Shown: positions 32,214 through 41,488, counted from the stretch's first letter. The stretch is DNA of 44,206 nucleotides from Bin87 sp034423115 (GCA_034423115.1 DAOUJD010000016.1:1-44206), one strand, 5' to 3'. The notes: generated by a model not told the origin, from the letters alone. Translations and numbers: made by a program.

Positions 32214-32696
32214 CTATCGCTGGGCCTGCCAGGCTTCGAGGTTTTGCTGCATGTATTCGACGTGTTCGCGGACGTGGGCTTCGTAGGTGTCGAGCCAGTC
32301 GTCGAGGGTCGTGTCGCCGTTTTCGGGGTGGTAGGCCGTGTTGGACCAAGTGGATTCAGGCAGGGACTTGATTAGCGTGTAGGTCTTGCCTCGGAGCCAT
32401 TTGAACAGGTTGAGCGTGTCGTCGATGTCCTGCTCGTGGTAGTCGAGGGCGGCGGCCCATTGGTTCTCGTCGTAGTCCATGAGGGTGCGGCCCGGCTCGG
32501 CGATGAGGCGGCGGGCGCGGATGTAGCTGTTGGCCTCGCTGTCGGTGATGTGGATGACATGCTCGTGGATGCTCCAGCAGCCGTGCTCGTCGCGGAACTG
32601 CCACATCTCCCTGGGGAACTTGTCCAACGCCTCCACGAGTTGGGTGTAGGCGTTGGCGTAGGACTCGATTTTCTGCTGGCGGGCTTGGGGGGTCAT
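32214..32696 (-). CDS. DinB superfamily protein
   Basis: A 160-residue DinB-fold protein. The metal-binding histidines are clear: one in WSIHEHVIHITDSEANSYI (about His49) and two in AHVREHVEYMQQNLEAW (about His140 and His144). More typical of the family than the copy at 1770-2270. The ATG at 32696 is preferred to a TTG one codon earlier. Likely a metal-dependent thiol or bacillithiol-type transferase; substrate unknown. Confidence 0.85.
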   Translation of the reverse strand: MTPQARQQKIESYANAYTQLVEALDKFPREMWQFRDEHGCWSIHEHVIHITDSEANSYIRARRLIAEPGRTLMDYDENQWAAALDYHEQDIDDTLNLFKWLRGKTYTLIKSLPESTWSNTAYHPENGDTTLDDWLDTYEAHVREHVEYMQQNLEAWQAQR

Positions 32697-32734
32697 CAAT
32701 GCACTGCTCCGGGAAAGGGTAGGTTCATTTTACA

Positions 32735-32775
32735 GGGATGAACAGGATTTACAGGATTTACAGGATGCGTGGGAT
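32735..32775. repeat. ACAGGATTT tandem-like repeat
   Basis: GGATGAACAGGATTTACAGG followed by ATTTACAGGATGCGTGGGAT: a short GGAT-based repeat related to those at 10-80 and 16404-16470. Confidence 0.65.
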
Positions 32776-32876
32776 GGATTAGCACGCGGTGGCGCACAAA
32801 CCCAGGGGCGGATAGAATGGCGGCGGAATTGCTACGCAGACATACGCCGATTTCCCCATTCGAGGAGCGATTACTC

Positions 32877-33743
32877 ATGCAACTAGGAGCCATTTTTCCG
32901 CAGACCGAGATCGGGGCGGACCCGATTGCCGTGAAGGATTTCGCGCAGGCCGCCGAGGCGCTTGGCTACGAGCACCTGCTGGTGTTCGACCACGTGCTGG
33001 GCGCGGACCACACGCAGCGCGCCGAGTGGAACCGTCCGTACAACAAGGACGACATGTTCCACGAGCCGTTCGTGATGTTCGGCTACCTGGCCGCGCTGAC
33101 CGAGAAGATCGAGTTCTGCACGGGCATCATCATCCTGCCCCAGCGTCAGACGGCGCTGGTGGCCAAGCAGACCGCCGAGGTGGACGTGCTCACCAATGGC
33201 CGGCTGCGCCTGGGCATCGGCGTGGGCTGGAACGACGTTGAGTACGAGGCGCTGGGCGAGAACTGGGAGAACCGCGGCCGCCGCTCCGCCGAGCAGATCG
33301 AGGTGATGCGGATGCTGTGGACGCAGGAGGTGGTCAACTACGAGGGCCGCTACCACAAGATCACCCACGCCGGCATCAACCCTTTGCCGGTGCAGCGTCC
33401 GATTCCCGTGTGGTTCGGCGGCGGCGCGCCGCAGGTGGTGCGGCGTCTGGCGCGGATGGGCGACGGATGGTTCCCGCAGTTCAAACCGGACGGCGAGGGC
33501 CGGGAAAAGCTGGAGGAGATGCGTGAGTTGGCCCGGGGCTACGGTCGCGATCCTGCCGACATTGGCGTGGAGGGTCGCGTCGCGCTGATGGACAGCAACG
33601 ACCCCGACGACTGGAACAAGCTGGCGTCGGACTGGGACGACGCGGGCGCATCGCACCTGTCGGTGAACACCATGCGCGCCGGCCTCAGCGGGCCCGACCA
33701 GCACATCGAGGCGATCCGGCGGTTCAAGGAAGCAGTGAGTTAG
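32877..33743 (+). CDS. LLM class F420-dependent oxidoreductase
   Basis: A 288-residue luciferase-like protein: MQLGAIFPQTEIGADPIAV start, YEHLLVFDHVLGAD, EFCTGIIILPQRQTALVAKQTAEVD, RLRLGIGVGWNDVEYEALG and PIPVWFGGGAPQVVRRLARMGDGW are diagnostic of F420-dependent members. GAGGAG lies about 9 nt before ATG 32877; the longer upstream frame covers repeat sequence. Physiological substrate unknown. Confidence 0.92.
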   Translation: MQLGAIFPQTEIGADPIAVKDFAQAAEALGYEHLLVFDHVLGADHTQRAEWNRPYNKDDMFHEPFVMFGYLAALTEKIEFCTGIIILPQRQTALVAKQTAEVDVLTNGRLRLGIGVGWNDVEYEALGENWENRGRRSAEQIEVMRMLWTQEVVNYEGRYHKITHAGINPLPVQRPIPVWFGGGAPQVVRRLARMGDGWFPQFKPDGEGREKLEEMRELARGYGRDPADIGVEGRVALMDSNDPDDWNKLASDWDDAGASHLSVNTMRAGLSGPDQHIEAIRRFKEAVS

Positions 33744-33797
33744 TCCGTAGCCGGGCGACGACTATGCAACTACGGCCCACCACCGATCCACGCACGC

Positions 33798-34715
33798 ATG
33801 ATGTCCGTTCAGGTTCCACATCCCTTCCCATATCAAGGTAGTAAGCGCAATATCGCGCACCGAATACTGCCCCACCTGCCGGGGGACGTTGAGCAGCTAA
33901 TTGAGCCGTTTTGCGGTTCGGCGGCGATTTCGATTGCCGCCGCCGCACACGGATTAGCCGACAAGTTCATCCTTAACGACATCAACTCTGCCTTGATGGC
34001 GTTGTGGTCGGACATACTGGAACGGCCTGCACAATTAACGAATGAATACGAACGGCTTTGGCGTGAACAACAATCGGATAGAAAAGAATATTTTTCCCGC
34101 GTTCGTGCTGAATTTAACCGCACGCACGAACCTCACCACTTGCTTTACCTGTTGGCGCGCATCGTCAAGGGTTCAGTAAGATACAGTTCGGACGGCCAGT
34201 TCAATCAAGCTCCGGATAATCGACGCGCGGGAATGAAGCCAGAAAACATGCGCCGGCAAATCTTCGGCGTGTCGGTATTGCTGGCAGGCCGGACGCGCTT
34301 GTCAGCATCGGATTTTAGAGTTCCTATAATGGACGCGACACCCAAGGACGTCGTGTATTTAGATCCGCCATATCAAGGGATATCTTTCGCTAGAGATCAC
34401 CGTTACTATCAAGGGCTTTCATACAACGAGCTGGCGGATGTACTTGCGCTGATGAACCTGAACGGCATTTCTTACCTAGTGAGCTATGATGGACGAACCG
34501 GAGAGAAGCATCATGGCCAATCTCTGCCGAGTGATTTGGGCCTCCGCCACTTGGAGGTTCCCGCAGGTAAATCGAGCCAAGCCACGCTGCTTGGTGAACG
34601 TCGCGATACCGTAGAATCTTTGTATCTATCACCGGCACTCGTAAAAAGGCTGGAATCTAATCGTAGTGATCTCGGGGCTTTATCTGGGACCGCACAGGGA
34701 CGATTACATGGATGA
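33798..34715 (+). CDS. D12-class N6-adenine DNA methyltransferase
   Basis: A 305-residue adenine methylase of the Dam/D12 class. PFPYQGSKR (9-17) binds S-adenosylmethionine together with EPFCGSAAIS (36-45), and the catalytic motif is DPPYQG (189-194). Codon use is AT-richer than the preceding LLM gene. It overlaps the HNH nuclease gene by 8 bp, so this is the modification half of a restriction-modification pair. Recognition sequence cannot be read. Adjacent Met codons at 33798 and 33801 are alternative starts. Confidence 0.88.
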   Translation: MMSVQVPHPFPYQGSKRNIAHRILPHLPGDVEQLIEPFCGSAAISIAAAAHGLADKFILNDINSALMALWSDILERPAQLTNEYERLWREQQSDRKEYFSRVRAEFNRTHEPHHLLYLLARIVKGSVRYSSDGQFNQAPDNRRAGMKPENMRRQIFGVSVLLAGRTRLSASDFRVPIMDATPKDVVYLDPPYQGISFARDHRYYQGLSYNELADVLALMNLNGISYLVSYDGRTGEKHHGQSLPSDLGLRHLEVPAGKSSQATLLGERRDTVESLYLSPALVKRLESNRSDLGALSGTAQGRLHG

Positions 34716-35436
34716 AGCTAATCTGCCGCCGGAATTCGTTGAATTATTGAACAGCGTAACCGCCCGCCGTCCCAAGACCGTTATAGATCATATCCTCCAA
34801 CATGGTTTTGTTACCACCGAAGAACTTCGGGATCTCTATGGGTACAATCATCCTCCGCGTGGGGCTCGTGATGTTCGCGAACTTGGCATACCACTGGAGA
34901 CGTTCCGAGTTACAGGATCAGACGGCCGGTCAATCGGAGCTTACAGATTCGGAGACCCGACGGCACAGCGGTCGGCTTCGCTTTCAGGGCGGACAGCGTT
35001 TTCCAACACTATCAAAACCAGACTGATTGAGCGATTCGGTTCCCGCTGTAACATTTACCTCGAAGATTTTCCAGAGCGAGAATTGCAAATAGACCATCGC
35101 ATACCGTTTGAAATCGCAGGTGACTCGGGCCTGTCCGACACTTTGGACGATTACATGCTGCTGTGCCCATCGGCCAATCGAGCAAAGTCTTGGAGCTGCG
35201 AGCATTGCGAGAATTGGGAAATAAGGGACGTGAACAACTGCCAATCCTGCTACTGGGCTTTCCCCGAAAACTATACCCATGTTGCCATGCGGCAAATACG
35301 TCGCTTGGATATTGTGTGGGCGGGTGAAGAAACCTCACAATATGACCAACTAACTCGAGCAGCCCATGACAATAACCAAGAGACGCCCGAGTTCGTCAAG
35401 GCCGTTATTCGACGCCACCTAGATGCGCGTCAGTAG
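34708..35436 (+). CDS. HNH restriction endonuclease (type II R-M partner)
   Basis: A 242-residue nuclease. N-terminal residues 21-83 look like a winged helix (TVIDHILQHGFVTTEELRDL, RELGIPLETFRV). The HNH/beta-beta-alpha metal site is LQIDHRIPFEI with Asp129-His130, then Asn157 (PSANRAKSW). A Cys4 zinc ribbon follows (Cys164, Cys167, Cys178, Cys181). With the overlapping D12 methylase this is a compact type II restriction-modification system. ATG at 34708 is preferred over the upstream Met at 34666. Cleavage site unknown. Confidence 0.82.
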   Translation: MDEANLPPEFVELLNSVTARRPKTVIDHILQHGFVTTEELRDLYGYNHPPRGARDVRELGIPLETFRVTGSDGRSIGAYRFGDPTAQRSASLSGRTAFSNTIKTRLIERFGSRCNIYLEDFPERELQIDHRIPFEIAGDSGLSDTLDDYMLLCPSANRAKSWSCEHCENWEIRDVNNCQSCYWAFPENYTHVAMRQIRRLDIVWAGEETSQYDQLTRAAHDNNQETPEFVKAVIRRHLDARQ

Positions 35437-35617
35437 CATTGCATTGGAGATTCCACGCTTGTTAAACGCACCAAATCTGTTGGGGCGAGATGCGGACGAT
35501 ATAGTCCATTGACCGGTTTAGATAAGGCGACGAAAATTCTTGGAATATCTCATCCGCTAGCTCTTACCCACTAGGTCCGGCATACCGGTGGCGGGTCCCC
35601 AGCGGGTGGTTCAGTCG
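35437..35617. other. Intergenic, nothing recognised
   Basis: About 180 nt between the nuclease gene and a small convergent membrane-protein gene; no terminator hairpin or repeat stands out. Confidence 0.5.
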
Positions 35618-35815
35618 TTATTCCGCGGGTAGCGTGAAAGTTGCTGTGCCCTCGGCGTCGTGGCGGTGATTTGCCAGCGCAGTCACGACTTGGGCGAGCC
35701 TATCGACCCGGTTGTTCAGGTCATCGACGCGGCGAATCAGCATTATCAGCGGCGGCATGAATACTGCGATGAGCGTGGCGCCCACGCCAATGATTGCAAT
35801 AGTTTGCGCGTCCAT
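35618..35815 (-). CDS. Small membrane-anchored coiled-coil protein
   Basis: A 65-residue protein: N-terminal helix TIAIIGVGATLIAVFMPPLIMLI (5-27), then RRVDDLNNRVDRLAQVVTALA, a short coiled coil with heptad spacing, and a polar tail. Such anchor-plus-coil proteins are frequent beside accessory genes. No family recognised. Confidence 0.5.
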   Translation of the reverse strand: MDAQTIAIIGVGATLIAVFMPPLIMLIRRVDDLNNRVDRLAQVVTALANHRHDAEGTATFTLPAE

Positions 35816-36016
35816 ATCAGCTTCTCACTTGAGATTCTGCATATATTCTAGCAGATGCGCGCTCACGACTGCAAATATAATCCAGAAATGATTATCCAAT
35901 TCCACGTGGGCGATATTGTTTCGCCCGGAAGCCGGCCACTTGTGAACCCGCAGGGCCTCCGACGAACTCTTTGTTTCCTGCTCAAGCCAAGTTGATGAGG
36001 ATAATACGGTTTCCGG

Positions 36017-36949
36017 CTAGATTTTCCCCACCAGGTCCTTCAGGGCAGTGTAGGTGCGGGCGTTTGATTCAGAGTCGTCGCCGGCGGTGAAGATGTTGGC
36101 GATGAAGTCGGTGGCGCCGGCGTCGGCGAAGGATTCGAGCTGGCTGCGCAGGGATGGCTCGTTGCCGACCACTGCGACCTCGGACGGGCCCTCCACGTCT
36201 TCCACGTCCAGGATGCGGCGGTAGTTGACCAACCGACCGTAGCGTTCGTAGGACTCCGCGGCGGCGCGGCGTCCGACGGCCTCGTCGTCGCACACGGTGG
36301 CCGGCAGTCCGACGCAGATGCGGGGTTCGGGACGTCCAGAGGCTTCGGCAGCGGCGTTGATGCGAGGCCGGACGTGCTCGCGGATAGCGCGGGGGCCGGC
36401 CATCCAGGTGATGGTGCCGTCGGCTCGCTGGCCGGCCAGGCGGAGCATACGGGGCGCGAGAGCGGAGATCACCACCGGGCAGGTCGGCCGGTCAAGTACA
36501 TCCAGTTCGGCGTTGACGTTATAGAACTCGCCGGAGAACTGCACGCGACCCTCATCGATGAGAGGGCGCAGGACGGAGAGGTATTCTCGAGTGTGCAGGG
36601 CAGGGCGGTCATAGGACAGTCCAAAGCTCTCTTCGATGCCGGGGCGATGGGACGGCCCGATTCCCAGGATAAACCGGCTATCGGTCGCAGTGGCCGTGGT
36701 CAGCGCCTGCTGGGCCAACGCCACGGGATGCCGTGGGTAGGTGGGAACCACGCCGACGCCCAGTTCGATGCGGCTGGTCTGGGTCCCGGCGAGGGCCAGT
36801 ACCGTCAAGGCGTCGTAGCCTCGGGCCGAGATGTGGGGAATCCAGAAACTGTCGAAACCATCGGCCTCGGCCTGCTTGATGCGGCCGATAAGCTCGTCCA
36901 GGCTCATCAGGTCGGCGGTGGACGCTCCAACAAAAACTCCGATGCGCAT
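36017..36949 (-). CDS. LLM class F420-dependent oxidoreductase
   Basis: A 310-residue luciferase-like protein: MRIGVFVGASTADLMSLDELI, FDSFWIPHISARGYDALTVLALAG, RIELGVGVVPTYPRHPVALAQQALT and FILGIGPSHRPGIEESFGL match F420-dependent LLM enzymes. The C-terminal ESFADAGATDFIANIF is the usual last strand. It begins one base after the SulP stop (TGATATG), so both are cotranscribed. Substrate unknown. Confidence 0.92.
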   Translation of the reverse strand: MRIGVFVGASTADLMSLDELIGRIKQAEADGFDSFWIPHISARGYDALTVLALAGTQTSRIELGVGVVPTYPRHPVALAQQALTTATATDSRFILGIGPSHRPGIEESFGLSYDRPALHTREYLSVLRPLIDEGRVQFSGEFYNVNAELDVLDRPTCPVVISALAPRMLRLAGQRADGTITWMAGPRAIREHVRPRINAAAEASGRPEPRICVGLPATVCDDEAVGRRAAAESYERYGRLVNYRRILDVEDVEGPSEVAVVGNEPSLRSQLESFADAGATDFIANIFTAGDDSESNARTYTALKDLVGKI

Positions 36950-36950
36950 A

Positions 36951-38615
36951 TCAGTCTGCCTCCGCCGGTTCGGGTTCGATGTTGAGGATTCGCTGGGCCG
37001 CTTCGCGGGCTCCGTCGAGGTTGTCTACAAAGCGGTCCTCCGGGACGCGGTGCAGGGTATTGAGGGCGTGCAGGTGATTCTCGACAGGCGATCCGGAAAG
37101 GCCCATGACGATGGACTCGGTGTCCTCTTCGGAGGCAATATCAATCATCTGCTCCACCACCATGGCGGCGCTGTCGTCCATGTACAGGGTCTCGGAGAAG
37201 TCGAAGATCACCACCTCGTGGTCGCGGATGTCGCCGCCGATGGTGTTGACCAGGTTGCTGGAAGACGCCACGGAGAATCGCCCGCGCATGCCCACCACGC
37301 CGCAACGGGCGGCGAATTCGTCGCCGTCGTTGGCGGCGGCCGCTTCTTCAGGCGTGTCGTACAGGAAGACTTGGTCGAGCAAGGGCGTGGATACCACGCT
37401 GTCCAGTTCCTGGCGTTCGACCTGCCGCGCCGCGACCATTCCCGCCGCGATCAGGCCGATGGCGATGGCGGTGACCAGATCCAGGAACACCGTGAGGGCC
37501 AGCGTGATGAGCATGACGATGAGGTGGTCGCGCTGGATGCGATGGGCGCGCTTGATGAGTCGCCAGTCGATGATGTCCCATCCCACCTTGACCAGGATGC
37601 CGGCGAGCACGGCGTGGGGAATCTCCGTGACATACCGGCCCAGGCCCAGTACCAGGGCCAGCAGCACGCCGGCGCGCACAACGCCGGAGAATGGGGTGCG
37701 TCCGCCGGAGCGAATGTTGATCACAGTGCCTAGGGTTGCTCCCGCGCCGGGGAGTCCGCCGATCAGTCCCGCGATGGTGTTGCCGATGCCCTGGCCGACC
37801 AGTTCGCGGTTGGCGTTGTGCCGCGTGCGAGTCAGAGAGTCGGCGATGAGGGAGGTGAGCAGGCTGTCGATGGAGCCGAGCAGCGCCAGGATCAGAGCCG
37901 GAGTCAGGGAACTCACGATGAAGCCGATGTCGAAGACCGGGATTCGCAGCTCGGGCAGACCCGTGGGCACGTCTCCAATCACTCTGAGGTCGGTCAGCCA
38001 GAAGATGCCGATGGCCGAACCGATGATCATGGCCGCCAGGGGGCCGGGCAGGAAGCGGCTCAGCGGCGGCCGCCAAAGCACACCCACCAAAAGGGTGATG
38101 GCAGCGACGATCAGGGAGTGTACCTGGGCGTTGGCAATGGCGTCGGGGATGGCGCTGATTTTCGCCAGCACCCCGCCCGGTAGAGCCTCTGCGCCCACGA
38201 ACGGGGCGACCTGCACCAGGATGACGATGATGCCGATGCCCGTCATGAAGCCGGATATGACGGAATAGGGGGTGTAGGCGACGAATCGCCCAATTCTCAC
38301 CGCGCCCAGGACAATCTGGATAACCCCCGCCAGCACAACGACAGTGAAGGCCTTGGCGAAGTCGCCCTCGGAGTGGACGGTTACGATCACCGCCATGGCG
38401 ACGCTCATGGGGCCGGTGGGTCCGGAGATCTGGGAGCGGGTACCGCCGAATACAGCGGCGAAGAAACCCACGGCGATTGCGCCGTACATTCCGGCGATGG
38501 GTCCAAGACCGGAGGCGACGCCGAAGGCCAGCGCGACCGGCAATCCCACGACGGACGCGGTGATGCCGCCGAACAGGTCACCGCGCAGCATGGCGAGGCT
38601 GTAGTTAGGTCTCAT
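36951..38615 (-). CDS. SulP-family anion transporter with STAS domain
   Basis: A 554-residue SulP permease. Residues about 5-410 form the membrane domain with the signatures GLPVALAFGVASGLGPIAGMYGA, RSQISGPTGPMSVAMA and GLIGGLPGAGATLGTVINI. Residues about 440-545 form a cytoplasmic STAS domain (EVVIFDFSETLYMDDSAAM). Family members carry sulphate, bicarbonate or dicarboxylates; sulphate would suit a cell making Fe-S clusters, but bicarbonate is equally possible. It is followed by an LLM oxidoreductase in the same operon. Confidence 0.93.
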   Translation of the reverse strand: MRPNYSLAMLRGDLFGGITASVVGLPVALAFGVASGLGPIAGMYGAIAVGFFAAVFGGTRSQISGPTGPMSVAMAVIVTVHSEGDFAKAFTVVVLAGVIQIVLGAVRIGRFVAYTPYSVISGFMTGIGIIVILVQVAPFVGAEALPGGVLAKISAIPDAIANAQVHSLIVAAITLLVGVLWRPPLSRFLPGPLAAMIIGSAIGIFWLTDLRVIGDVPTGLPELRIPVFDIGFIVSSLTPALILALLGSIDSLLTSLIADSLTRTRHNANRELVGQGIGNTIAGLIGGLPGAGATLGTVINIRSGGRTPFSGVVRAGVLLALVLGLGRYVTEIPHAVLAGILVKVGWDIIDWRLIKRAHRIQRDHLIVMLITLALTVFLDLVTAIAIGLIAAGMVAARQVERQELDSVVSTPLLDQVFLYDTPEEAAAANDGDEFAARCGVVGMRGRFSVASSSNLVNTIGGDIRDHEVVIFDFSETLYMDDSAAMVVEQMIDIASEEDTESIVMGLSGSPVENHLHALNTLHRVPEDRFVDNLDGAREAAQRILNIEPEPAEAD

Positions 38616-38650
38616 TGTTTGCTTATTGGACTGGATCTAAGGGTTATGGT

Positions 38651-38679
38651 TTGATCGCATTCCCAAATGCAATGATCAA
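38651..38679. promoter_or_regulatory. Inverted repeat between coaBC and the SulP gene
   Basis: TTGATC-GCATT-CCCA-AATGC-AAT-GATCAA: outer 6-bp and inner 5-bp arms with a 3-nt bulge. It overlaps the coaBC stop and lies 36 nt before the SulP start. No T-run, so an operator or attenuator is more likely than a terminator. Confidence 0.4.
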
Positions 38680-39887
38680 CCTCTGGTGCTTTCGCCCAAC
38701 AAAGTTACTACTCGGTCGAGTATGCGATGGCCTACCTCGTACTTGGTCAGCAACGGCAATCTTTCAGCCTGCAATTCCCGGTCGATCAGGACGACGCGAT
38801 TGGTGTCCACGCCAAACCCGCTGCCCTCTTCGGTGATGTCGTTGGCGACGATCAGGTCCAGCGACTTGCGGCGAACCTTGTCGGCGGCGTTGGCTTCCAA
38901 ATTTTCGCTCTCCGCCGAGAACCCGACTCGGACGAAATCCCCGACGGCCGTCGCCAGTATATCGGTGGTTTTCTCCAAGTCAATGGACATTTCATCCGCG
39001 GCGGTCTTTTTGATTTTCTGCTCGGCGGCTACGGCTGGACGGTAGTCGGCCACGGCGGCGGCCATGATCAGCGCGTCGGCGGTGGGCGTTTCAGAGAGCA
39101 CCGCGTCGCACATGTCCTGGGCGGACTTGACCGATGCCACGCGCACCAGCGGCGGGTCGGGCAAGGCGGTGGGAGCGGTGACCAGAACAACATCGGCGCC
39201 ACGGTCGCGGGCGGCTTCGGCGACGGCGTAACCCATGCGACCCGACGAATGGTTGGTGATGACCCGCACGGGGTCGATGGCTTCCTGGGTGCCGCCGGCG
39301 CTGACGATCACCTTTCGGCCGGAGAGATCGCCATGCTTGCCCAGTGCGGCGGCGATGTGGCCGAGCAGGTCCGCCGGTTCGACCAGCCTCCCCATGCCCA
39401 TCAGGCCCGATGCCAGGCGTCCCGGTGCGGGTCCGGCCAGGGATACGCCACGGGCGCGGAGGCGGGCGACGTTTTCCTGGGTGGCCGGATGGTCGTACAT
39501 ATTGGCGTCCATGGCCGGCGCGACCAGCAGGGGGGCCTCGGTGGCGATCACCGTGGTGGTCAGCGGGTCGTCGGCCAGCCCGGCGGCCAGCTTGGCGATG
39601 CAGTGGACGGTGGCCGGCGCGATGACAACGATGTCGGCCCATCTTGCCAACGCCACGTGCTCCACGCTCTGTTCGGAGTCTGGGTCGAACGTGTCAGTGA
39701 CGACGGAGCGGTGGGTGAGACTGCGGAACGCCAGCGGGGTTACGAACTGGGTGGCCCCGTAGCTCAGGATGGTCTCGACGTTGGCGCCGGCCTGCACCAG
39801 CTTGCTCGCCAGGTCCAGCGCCTTGTAGCACGCGATGCTGCCGGTGACACCCAGAACGATATTTTTTCCAGCAAGCGCGGATTGCAT
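38676..39887 (-). CDS. coaBC: CoaBC, phosphopantothenoylcysteine synthetase/decarboxylase
   Basis: A 403-residue bifunctional CoA biosynthesis enzyme. The N-terminal flavoprotein decarboxylase has GVTGSIACYKA (13-23), His77 in SVEHVALARWAD and APAMDANM (123-130). The C-terminal synthetase begins RKVIVSAGGTQEAIDPVRVITNHSSGRMG (191-219). At the position of the decarboxylase active-site Cys (E. coli Cys158, motif ACG) it has Ser160 (GRLASGLMGMGRL). Upstream GTG and TTG codons at 39896 and 39899 are alternative starts. It lies directly downstream of coaX, the preceding step in the pathway. Confidence 0.92.
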   Translation of the reverse strand: MQSALAGKNIVLGVTGSIACYKALDLASKLVQAGANVETILSYGATQFVTPLAFRSLTHRSVVTDTFDPDSEQSVEHVALARWADIVVIAPATVHCIAKLAAGLADDPLTTTVIATEAPLLVAPAMDANMYDHPATQENVARLRARGVSLAGPAPGRLASGLMGMGRLVEPADLLGHIAAALGKHGDLSGRKVIVSAGGTQEAIDPVRVITNHSSGRMGYAVAEAARDRGADVVLVTAPTALPDPPLVRVASVKSAQDMCDAVLSETPTADALIMAAAVADYRPAVAAEQKIKKTAADEMSIDLEKTTDILATAVGDFVRVGFSAESENLEANAADKVRRKSLDLIVANDITEEGSGFGVDTNRVVLIDRELQAERLPLLTKYEVGHRILDRVVTLLGESTRG

Positions 39888-39904
39888 GTCATTCACCAAT
39901 ACAG

Positions 39905-40759
39905 TCAGTCGCCGCCATCAGCGGAGAGCGCCCGTTCCGCCAGCGGCGTTTTGCCGGAGTTCATGCGGTAGATAAGGTCCAGGCCGACCAGGGTGAGTTC
40001 CTGGTTGATGTCGTCGAATACGGGGGCGTGGTCGGCGATCACGGTTACCAGGCCGCCGGTGCCCACGACCCTGGCGTCGGCGCCTATCTCGGACTTGAAG
40101 CGCTCGACCATGGTGGCGACCAGGCCGGCGTATCCGAAAACGATGCCGGACTGCAATGCGGCGGTGGTGTTGCGGCCCACGGCCTGGTCGGGCGCGACCA
40201 GTTCCACGCGGCGGAGCAACGAGGTGTTGCGGTAGAGGGCGTCGACGGATACGTTGATGCCCGGGGTGATTGCGCCGCCCAGATACTCGCCGTCGCGGGA
40301 AACCGCGTCGAGGACGGTGGCGGTGCCCAGATCCACGACGATCACGGGCGCGCCGTAGAGCTTTACGGCGGCCACGGCATCCACTATGCGGTCGGCTCCC
40401 ACGTCTCGGGGGGTGTCGTACCGCACGGGCATACCGAGGTCGAGTTGGGAAGTGACGAGCAGGGGCGCGACGCCGAAGAAACGCTGGCACACATCCTCGA
40501 ACAGGGCGGTCAAGGGAGGGACCACCGAGCAGATGCAGGCCGCCGTGATGTCCGTTGGCGTGATGCCGCGGAATTCCAGCAGGTTCTTGAGCATGATGCC
40601 GTACTCATCGGCGAGACGTCCGGAATCGGTGGCGAGCCGGAGCGTGGTTACCAGACGATCAACGGGATTTGTTCCGTTGGTGTCGGTCTCGGCAGCGAGG
40701 CCGTCGCGGAACACGCCCATGGTGACGGCGGTGTTGCCAATGTCGATGGTAAGCAGCAT
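39905..40759 (-). CDS. coaX: CoaX, type III pantothenate kinase
   Basis: A 284-residue type III pantothenate kinase, first committed step of CoA synthesis. MLLTIDIGNT (phosphate-binding Asp6), PRDVGADR (117-124), VDLGTATVLDAVS (142-154) and GGAITPGI (161-168) are the ASKHA-type motifs of CoaX. The ATG at 40759 starts exactly at the family N-terminus; an upstream open frame to 41020 is non-coding. A good promoter at 40776-40804 gives a leader of about 10 nt. Confidence 0.94.
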   Translation of the reverse strand: MLLTIDIGNTAVTMGVFRDGLAAETDTNGTNPVDRLVTTLRLATDSGRLADEYGIMLKNLLEFRGITPTDITAACICSVVPPLTALFEDVCQRFFGVAPLLVTSQLDLGMPVRYDTPRDVGADRIVDAVAAVKLYGAPVIVVDLGTATVLDAVSRDGEYLGGAITPGINVSVDALYRNTSLLRRVELVAPDQAVGRNTTAALQSGIVFGYAGLVATMVERFKSEIGADARVVGTGGLVTVIADHAPVFDDINQELTLVGLDLIYRMNSGKTPLAERALSADGGD

Positions 40760-40775
40760 CTCGGAAACCTGGCTA

Positions 40776-40804
40776 ATAGTATTATTTTCGCCCCGGCCCG
40801 TCAA
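40776..40804 (-). promoter_or_regulatory. Promoter of coaX-coaBC
   Basis: Minus strand TTGACG (40799-40804), 17-nt spacer, TACTAT (40776-40781). The predicted start near 40770 is only about 10 nt from the coaX ATG. Confidence 0.65.
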
Positions 40805-40907
40805 AACGGCTGCCGAGGCGAAATCACGGAGATTCATTCTGATCGCGGGGCAGCCTGCGCGACGTATGAACGTCGGATGGAGCATCCCGCAGCATGGGTA
40901 GTGATGC

Positions 40908-41384
40908 TCACGGGCGGCGGTCGAACCCAACCTGCACGATACGTGGCTGGTCAACGCCGGCCACACCGACGTACTGGAACAGGGCACCGTCAGCGTCGCG
41001 GAATTGTGCGTCCTGCACAACGACAGTTTCGCCGCCCAGCAGAAGATCCGCGAAGGGGGCAGCCTGCGAACCGGAGCTAGGATCGGTGGGAAATTCGAAG
41101 GTCAAACCGGGGACATTGGTGAAGTCGATACGTCCCCCTTCATCGCTGATCCAGAATTCGTCGATGACGGTGTTGCTGGCGATCTGACCCAAAGTGACGT
41201 TGATCTGCTGCTCGGTCATGCCGGCTCTGAGGGCGGCATCGATGTAATGTGCGGTGATGGTAGCCTGCGCGACCATGTGATCGGTTTCGGGTATCCCTGC
41301 CACCTCGACATCGTCTTTAACGCCGCAAGCCACGGCTAGCGTCAGCGCGAGGACCAGCGCGGTCAGCGCGATTGTTTTCGACAT
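40908..41384 (-). CDS. Lipoprotein with a Cache-like sensing domain
   Basis: A 158-residue lipoprotein. MSKTIALTALVLALTLAVAC is a signal ending in the lipobox AVAC (Cys20). The mature part, AGMTEQQINVTLGQIASNTVIDEFWISDEGGRIDFTN then GGETVVVQDAQF and an FQYVGVAG strand, resembles extracytoplasmic Cache domains that bind small ligands. No signalling domain is attached. AAGGAG lies 8 nt before the ATG at 41384. It is divergent from the TIR gene. Confidence 0.7.
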   Translation of the reverse strand: MSKTIALTALVLALTLAVACGVKDDVEVAGIPETDHMVAQATITAHYIDAALRAGMTEQQINVTLGQIASNTVIDEFWISDEGGRIDFTNVPGLTFEFPTDPSSGSQAAPFADLLLGGETVVVQDAQFRDADGALFQYVGVAGVDQPRIVQVGFDRRP

Positions 41385-41448
41385 ATCCATTTCTCCTTGA
41401 TATGGCAGTTCAGCCATTTTACACGATACCGTTTGGCGGTTTGTTTTG

Positions 41449-41457
41449 TGCTAAAAT
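41449..41457 (+). promoter_or_regulatory. Extended -10 element for the TIR gene
   Basis: TGCTAAAAT, 31 nt before the start codon; no matching -35. Confidence 0.45.
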
Positions 41458-41488
41458 CGCGGTTGAGACCCTTTTTGGAGACCTACTG

